DNA of 64,000 nucleotides from Desulfurococcales archaeon (GTDB lineage: Archaea > Thermoproteota > Thermoprotei_A > Sulfolobales > Fervidicoccaceae), in assembly GCA_009904015.1 (NCBI GenBank), contig WYEQ01000002.1, positions 124,001 to 188,000 of the forward strand, given 5' to 3'. A program made the position numbers and the translations under genes. The notes beneath the pieces were generated by a model. The model had not been told where the DNA came from, ran no database searches, and was given only the letters and a program-made list of their open reading frames with translations. Each line of letters starts with the position of its first letter. Position 1 is the first letter of the stretch. This document shows positions 59,819-64,000 of the stretch, piece by piece.

Positions 59819-62614
59819 CTACTCTAGGCCCTTTATTTTTTGCAGGTAAGCAACGCCGTTGAGAACCAGGTATGGAGCAATGTTCTTCTTAACGAAGTAG
59901 TATCTCGGAGATAAATTCCTGTATATACCGTTCACAAGCGGCTGTACCTGTAGCTCGTATATCTCATCGAAGGGAACCTTGTTAATTATCTCGGAGATAA
60001 CGCTTAGCGATGGCGTGAAGACGAACTCCATGTATGCATCATCGCTATCAGCCTTGATTTTTAGCTGGAAGGGCTGCTTGTTATCAAGAGGCGTAAAGCT
60101 CTCCCTGAAATCCCCATCGCTGGCCAGCCCTGGCAGGTCATCCATCAAGCACCACCTAGCTTCCCCCGTCTCGGTATCTATGAACTTGGTTACCCTGGCC
60201 TTGCTGCCGGGCTTCCTCATCTCCTTCAACTTGTGCTCAATGGTCCTGGCGGGCAGGAGAAGGGCCTCGGATATCTCCTCAACGGTGAAGGCCCATCCCT
60301 TAAGCAACTTTTGAAGAGCACCGCTTAAGTCTCTGTACCATGGCTTCAGCTCAAGAGTTGATGAAAGCTCCTCGGTAATGAATGATGGAGGCTCGCTCTC
60401 CAGCTTCCTGAGCTCTATTTCGCCTTTTTTCAATGAATTAATCATCACCCATAAACCATCAATGTCCATGTATTGATGTAGAAGCTGCCTCGAGGCCTCG
60501 GACTTAACGAACTCCTTCTCCTCATCGCTCTTATCCCCGATTGCCCCCAGGCTGTACCTCAGCTCGTTAAGAACCGATACGTAGAGAGGATGCCTATCCA
60601 CGACGCGTAGAAGCTCTCTTTTGAGCTCGTTAAAACAACTGAACCTCCCAAAGACCTCGCCTAAATCGATTTTGGGCTTAACCATAACGGCATATGGCGT
60701 TACCTTGAGGGAAATAGAGGTTGTTACTCTAGATAAAGCGGAAAGCAGTAACAAGCCGAGGGCCTCGTTTATTCTCTGACCCATAAATGTTATTATGACC
60801 TGGCTATCGCCTTTCTCGTGAACCCAGACCTTACTCCCCGCCTTATCCCCGTTTATTCTCATCCACTCCTCCCTTGCTTTTTCAATGATGCTACGTGCCT
60901 CTTCGCTGAGCAACATCTTCTCCTTTGAAACTCCTCTTCGGAGAACATTGATTACCCCGATTAGAACCTCATTGCTAACGCTCTGGGCAAGCCCTCTCCA
61001 AACGGGTATCTCGCTGGTCTCCCTAGGTGCTGGGGCAACACTTATCTTCTTGGAGTTATCATCTATATCGATAACCCTCCATGACCTCCCCGCGAGCCTT
61101 ACCTTATCGCCGACTCGAAGGTACCTGTAAACGAACTGTGAGTCAAGCTCTCCTATTGTGTTCTCGCCGTGCCTTACCTGGAATACCTCCCTCTCACTAA
61201 TCACCGTGAAGAACTCCGAGAAGTCCCTTGACCACCACTTCTTGTCCTTGTCGAAGCTCCATATCTTGAAGAAGCCTGAGGATAGCCTGTACCCTTTATC
61301 GCCTCTCTTCATGAGCTTTCTCGATGAGAGGAAATCCAGAAGCCGTCTCGCCTGCTCCTCGTCAAAGTCCCTGCAGACCTTGCTGTCTCTAGCCAGGCTA
61401 GCGAGGATCTCGGGGGTGACCTCAACGCCTGACAAAGCCATTCCGAGGGCCTCTCTCGCAATAATGTCGAGGGGGCACGGAATCGGTTTCTGAGGCTCTA
61501 TTATACCCTCAAGCATGTTCTCGGCCGCCGCGACTGACTCAAGTAGCTCCGCAACACTGGTAGCTATAACGACGCCTCTAGACTCCTCCCCCTCCCTGTG
61601 GCCGCTTCTCCCCACTTTCTGGGCTAGGGATAAAGCTGTGGCTGGTGAGCCGACCACAACGACTTTCTTGATATAGCCGATATCGATGCCCAGCTCAAGC
61701 GTCCTGGTTGTGATGACCGCTTTTACATACCCTTTCCTCATCTTATCCTCGATATCCTCCTTTATCTCGCCTGAAACGCTACTGTGGTGAACCGCTATCT
61801 CCTCCAGACCTAATGACGATAGCTCCTTGAATAACCTCTCCGCAGCGTATCTTGATTGAACAAACACTATGGTAATAGGCTCTATCTCACCTAGAACCTT
61901 CCAGGCAACCTTGGCCCAGTACTCATCGCCTGTGAACCTGCTTGTATCAAGGTACTCAACAAGAATGCTTGATTTCCTAGTTACGTTGTACGTAAGCACC
62001 GTTCTCCTTCTACCAGATGAGCCCGATATAAGCTCAAGCACCTCCTCGGGAGAGCCTATGGTGGCTGAGAGAGCAATTATCTGTGGATCAATGGAGAAGA
62101 GCTTCCTAAGCCTCTCCAGAAGTAGCGATAGCTGAGCGCCCCTCTTGTTGCCAGCTATCTCGTGTACCTCGTCTATCACTATCCACCTAACGCTCCTGTA
62201 GTTCTCCCTGAATTTGGGGGCCCAGTCAAGGTCTATCTTCAGGCTCTCAGGGGTGAGAACAAGTATTTGTGGCTTAACCTTATTCCTCATGTTCTTTTCT
62301 CTCTGCGAGACCTCACCGTGCTTCCTCGCTATGGTTAAGCCAAGCTTATCTGCCCACCACTTAATCCTGTTGAAGACATCGTTTATTAGGGCCCTCATAG
62401 GCGTTATGTAGAGAAGCGACACGGGCTCCGGGCTAGTCCTGAGCATCTCGTCGAGCACAGGGAGCAAAGCTGCCTCTGTCTTCCCGGAACCCGTTGGAGC
62501 GGTTATGAGGACATTGTCTCCTCTCTTAACAATCTCTATGCTCTTTAGCTGAAGCTCGTTCAGCGATGCCCAGCCCTTCTCCCTGACCAGCACTGCTAGC
62601 CTCTCGCTTATCAT
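59819..62614 (-). CDS. Lhr-family DEAD/DEAH helicase
   Basis: 931 residues. P-loop APTGSGKTEAALLPVL near 39, DEVHEIAG box near 148, SATIG near 190, and motif VI VGRSGHREGEE near 337, then a winged-helix and Lhr-core C-terminal part. It is an ATP-driven 3'-5' helicase of DNA repair and recombination. Its start lies 13 bases from an IS605-type hairpin, whose GGTCAGGAGGTCGGAG flank supplies the ribosome binding site. Confidence 0.9.
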   Translation of the reverse strand: MISERLAVLVREKGWASLNELQLKSIEIVKRGDNVLITAPTGSGKTEAALLPVLDEMLRTSPEPVSLLYITPMRALINDVFNRIKWWADKLGLTIARKHGEVSQREKNMRNKVKPQILVLTPESLKIDLDWAPKFRENYRSVRWIVIDEVHEIAGNKRGAQLSLLLERLRKLFSIDPQIIALSATIGSPEEVLELISGSSGRRRTVLTYNVTRKSSILVEYLDTSRFTGDEYWAKVAWKVLGEIEPITIVFVQSRYAAERLFKELSSLGLEEIAVHHSSVSGEIKEDIEDKMRKGYVKAVITTRTLELGIDIGYIKKVVVVGSPATALSLAQKVGRSGHREGEESRGVVIATSVAELLESVAAAENMLEGIIEPQKPIPCPLDIIAREALGMALSGVEVTPEILASLARDSKVCRDFDEEQARRLLDFLSSRKLMKRGDKGYRLSSGFFKIWSFDKDKKWWSRDFSEFFTVISEREVFQVRHGENTIGELDSQFVYRYLRVGDKVRLAGRSWRVIDIDDNSKKISVAPAPRETSEIPVWRGLAQSVSNEVLIGVINVLRRGVSKEKMLLSEEARSIIEKAREEWMRINGDKAGSKVWVHEKGDSQVIITFMGQRINEALGLLLLSALSRVTTSISLKVTPYAVMVKPKIDLGEVFGRFSCFNELKRELLRVVDRHPLYVSVLNELRYSLGAIGDKSDEEKEFVKSEASRQLLHQYMDIDGLWVMINSLKKGEIELRKLESEPPSFITEELSSTLELKPWYRDLSGALQKLLKGWAFTVEEISEALLLPARTIEHKLKEMRKPGSKARVTKFIDTETGEARWCLMDDLPGLASDGDFRESFTPLDNKQPFQLKIKADSDDAYMEFVFTPSLSVISEIINKVPFDEIYELQVQPLVNGIYRNLSPRYYFVKKNIAPYLVLNGVAYLQKIKGLE

Positions 62615-62626
62615 CTCTCCGACCTC

Positions 62627-62666
62627 CTGACCCCCTCCCCGCCCTGAAAGAGGAAGGCTTTCAGTT
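62627..62666 (-). repeat. Single-hairpin IS605-type element in the Lhr leader
   Basis: Minus strand: AACTGAAAGCC, TTCCTCTTTCAGGGCGGG, GAGGGGGTCAG ending at 62627, 13 bases before the Lhr ATG. It is one fused left/right hairpin. A further left-end-like piece (GCTGAAAACCTCGCC, minus strand) is at 62785-62803 in the same intergenic space. Confidence 0.55.
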
Positions 62667-62853
62667 GAAGCAACGGTTAATGTTATTGCCTATGAGGCAA
62701 TGAACAGCATACTAGTCTCATTATGTCATTTGGGATTTTTAAATTTGATTACCGGTTTGATTAATTAATGATGAGCATTATAGGTGAACGGCGAGGTTTT
62801 CAGCATTATAGATAAATTTGTGTTGTCGCCTAGACTTTTTGGAAGTGGTAGTG

Positions 62854-63081
62854 ATGCCTAAATGCATGGTGTGTGGAAGAGCTTTCCCCGAAGGACAGGG
62901 GATAGTCTTGTCACGCGGCGATGTATACCTCAGCTTCCACTCATCTAGGTGCGCTGCCAAGTTCCTGAGGAGGCTTATCATGGACTCGGAGGATTACGAA
63001 TGCATAGAGAAGCAGGTTAAACTGCTGGTCAAGGAGCTCGAGGAGTTGTTGGAGAAAAAAACGGTTATGAAGAAGATATAG
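62854..63081 (+). CDS. TRASH/L24e-like small zinc protein
   Basis: 75 residues from ATG 62854. CMVCG near 4 and a later Cys in FHSSRCAAKF fit a TRASH or L24e-type finger; the C-terminus is a coiled helix (KLLVKELEELLEK). Likely RNA- or metal-binding. The last 17 bases overlap the convergent SRPBCC gene. Confidence 0.7.
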   Translation: MPKCMVCGRAFPEGQGIVLSRGDVYLSFHSSRCAAKFLRRLIMDSEDYECIEKQVKLLVKELEELLEKKTVMKKI

Positions 63082-63541
63082 AGAAGCTTTTCTCCACGCA
63101 TTCCCTGAGCTTATTGATGGTGTCCTTAGCTATCTGCTCAACCATTTTGTCTGTATCAAAGAAGCTTCCCAGCAAAGCGAGCGTTTTGCCAAGCTCCACG
63201 TTTGCTCTCCACTTAATGCTCGTGTGCCCAGCCTTCTCCTGGGGGCTAAGAGAAATGACGACGGTGTAGCCTGCCCCAGCTATCTTGCCTTTCCCCTCGT
63301 AGACCACCGTGTCTCCCTGCTCCCTCCTTATAGTTACATCGAGCCTGGATGTCATACGTGATAAGTACTCTATCCCAGCTCCACCAACATCAACCCTGAA
63401 GGTTATCGAGGCCTTATCCATAGACTCAGCCTTGTAGGAAACAACGTTGGGAATACACTGGGGAAGCCTGGACGCATCGAGCAAGAGCTTCAGTACCTCT
63501 TCTTTTTTGCCGAGAAGATCGAACTCGCCCTCGTACTGCAT
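63065..63541 (-). CDS. CoxG/SRPBCC-superfamily protein
   Basis: 158 residues. Starts MQYEGEFDLLGKKEEVLKLL, with IPNVVSY, VYEGKGKIAGAGYTVVISL and the closing DTINKLRECVE helix, as in carbon-monoxide-dehydrogenase subunit G relatives. It probably binds a lipid or hydrophobic ligand. No cox genes adjoin, so a CO role is not supported. Confidence 0.78.
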   Translation of the reverse strand: MQYEGEFDLLGKKEEVLKLLLDASRLPQCIPNVVSYKAESMDKASITFRVDVGGAGIEYLSRMTSRLDVTIRREQGDTVVYEGKGKIAGAGYTVVISLSPQEKAGHTSIKWRANVELGKTLALLGSFFDTDKMVEQIAKDTINKLRECVEKSFSISSS

Positions 63542-63553
63542 GCAGACTCACCT

Positions 63554-64000
63554 CTAGTCTAGACGCATTAGTTTCTGTCTATGAAGCCTCATTAGAGATA
63601 TCAAAGCTAAAGAATATATCCATAAATTATCGCTCGCTAGCCCCTGTGACGTTGATGAGAGGCTGGTCAGGAAGTGCGCGTCTTCATCTATGAGTGGCAG
63701 GTTATGGTCAGCGAAGTCCCTGGGCTCCCTCAGCTCAGGCAGAACGTACTCCCTTGTCCTGGACTCCTTGCTGGAGCCCATCATGCGGGCAACAACATTC
63801 CCTATTGACTCGCCCATGAGCCTGCCAGTCGAGAACTTGCCACCGACCGCTGAGACCATGTTAGCGGGCTTGTCATGCCTGTAGACCTCGAACTTTCTTG
63901 ACACCTCTCTGCCACCGGCCCCGCCCATCTTTATCAGAGGCCTAACCGAGCCGTAAACCGCCTTTACACCGTACCTCTTGACGTCGGGAACCATTGCTGA
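63554..64000 (-). CDS. C-terminal part of an FAD-dependent glycerol-3-phosphate dehydrogenase-like protein (truncated at window end)
   Basis: The frame is open to the last base, so the 5' part lies beyond 64000. Visible: SVRPLIKMGGAGGREVSRKF, then MVSAVGGKFSTGRLMGESIG, the cap-domain motif of GlpA/GlpD-type enzymes (VxGGKxTTxRxMAE). A hydrophobic C-terminal segment (WIYSLALISLM) follows. Co-directional with the SRPBCC gene, 12 bases apart. Confidence 0.75.
   Translation of the reverse strand, partial: SAMVPDVKRYGVKAVYGSVRPLIKMGGAGGREVSRKFEVYRHDKPANMVSAVGGKFSTGRLMGESIGNVVARMMGSSKESRTREYVLPELREPRDFADHNLPLIDEDAHFLTSLSSTSQGLASDNLWIYSLALISLMRLHRQKLMRLD

Noticed and set aside
1-64000. CRISPR array
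   Set aside because: No stretch of regularly spaced identical 24-37 base repeats was seen; the repeated blocks are hairpins spread over the window.

Overview
The window comes from a hyperthermophilic crenarchaeon (Thermoproteota, most like Desulfurococcales or a close relative). The evidence is reverse gyrase, Cren7, an Rpo13-like RNA polymerase subunit, Alba proteins, a thermosome, sn-glycerol-1-phosphate dehydrogenase, crenarchaeal r-proteins (L14e, L37e), a stand-alone ThrRS editing protein, GTG/TTG starts behind GGTG-type ribosome binding sites, and a cbf5 gene interrupted by a bulge-helix-bulge (BHB) intron. The species cannot be named from the sequence alone.

Layout. 1-2000: membrane protein (truncated by the window edge) and a HerA/VirB4-like ATPase. 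2170-6190: SPOUT methyltransferase and the L3-L4-L23-L2 r-protein cluster. 6190-9840: AbrB-ACT regulator and an amino-acid ABC importer. 9840-16600: rtcB, an Alba paralog, AK6 kinase, thermosome, HTH-CBS regulator, PUA protein, Lsm and L37e. 16560-26180: reverse gyrase, RNA m5C methyltransferase, Nip7-like protein, FKBP, egsA, second AbrB-ACT, DUF72, PCNA. 26180-28430: moaE-moaD-moaC-moaA. 28560-34700: accessory stretch with an omega-RNA-like element, sugar-phosphate isomerase, deoxyhypusine synthase, Rpo13, Alba, a tRNA-Arg fragment, an integrase remnant, inverted repeats and unrecognised small ORFs. 34700-42520: pyrimidine reductase, cbf5, L14e, UspA, gap-pgk, a divergent pilin-like pair and Nudix. 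42570-42750: transposon hairpin and an orphan tRNA 5' part. 42800-54830: mostly leftward housekeeping genes (GTPase, rnhB, Hsp20, PAC2, gcvH, tbp, pyrG, FBP aldolase/phosphatase and others). 55000-64000: Cren7, a second HerA-like ATPase, a C/D sRNA, MgtC-family protein, a non-coding stretch with a structured RNA and a second omega-RNA-like element, Lhr helicase, and the tail of an FAD glycerol-3-phosphate dehydrogenase.

Most protein genes are core information processing (translation, RNA modification, chromatin, replication clamp, basal transcription) and central metabolism (gluconeogenic FBP aldolase/phosphatase, PGK, GAPDH; archaeal lipid backbone synthesis; molybdopterin). Three RNA-processing genes fit the RNA features: Cbf5, the RtcB ligase that joins exons after BHB cleavage, and the cbf5 mRNA intron itself, which encloses the catalytic-Asp codon.

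The most unusual content is non-coding. At least ten hairpins and mini-elements carry the ends of one IS200/IS605-like family without any tnpA or tnpB: consensus left end TTTAY then AACTGAAAGCC, right end GCGGGGAGGRGGTCAG. Two full ~245-bp copies (28562-28804 and 59098-59350) keep a long conserved interior that looks like an omega RNA, so a TnpB encoded elsewhere could use them in trans. There are also two orphan tRNA pieces (a 5' part with its own TATA box and T-run terminator, and a 3' part of tRNA-Arg(TCT) with a small BHB-like insert), two C/D-box sRNA candidates, and a separate strongly folded RNA at 58868-59022.
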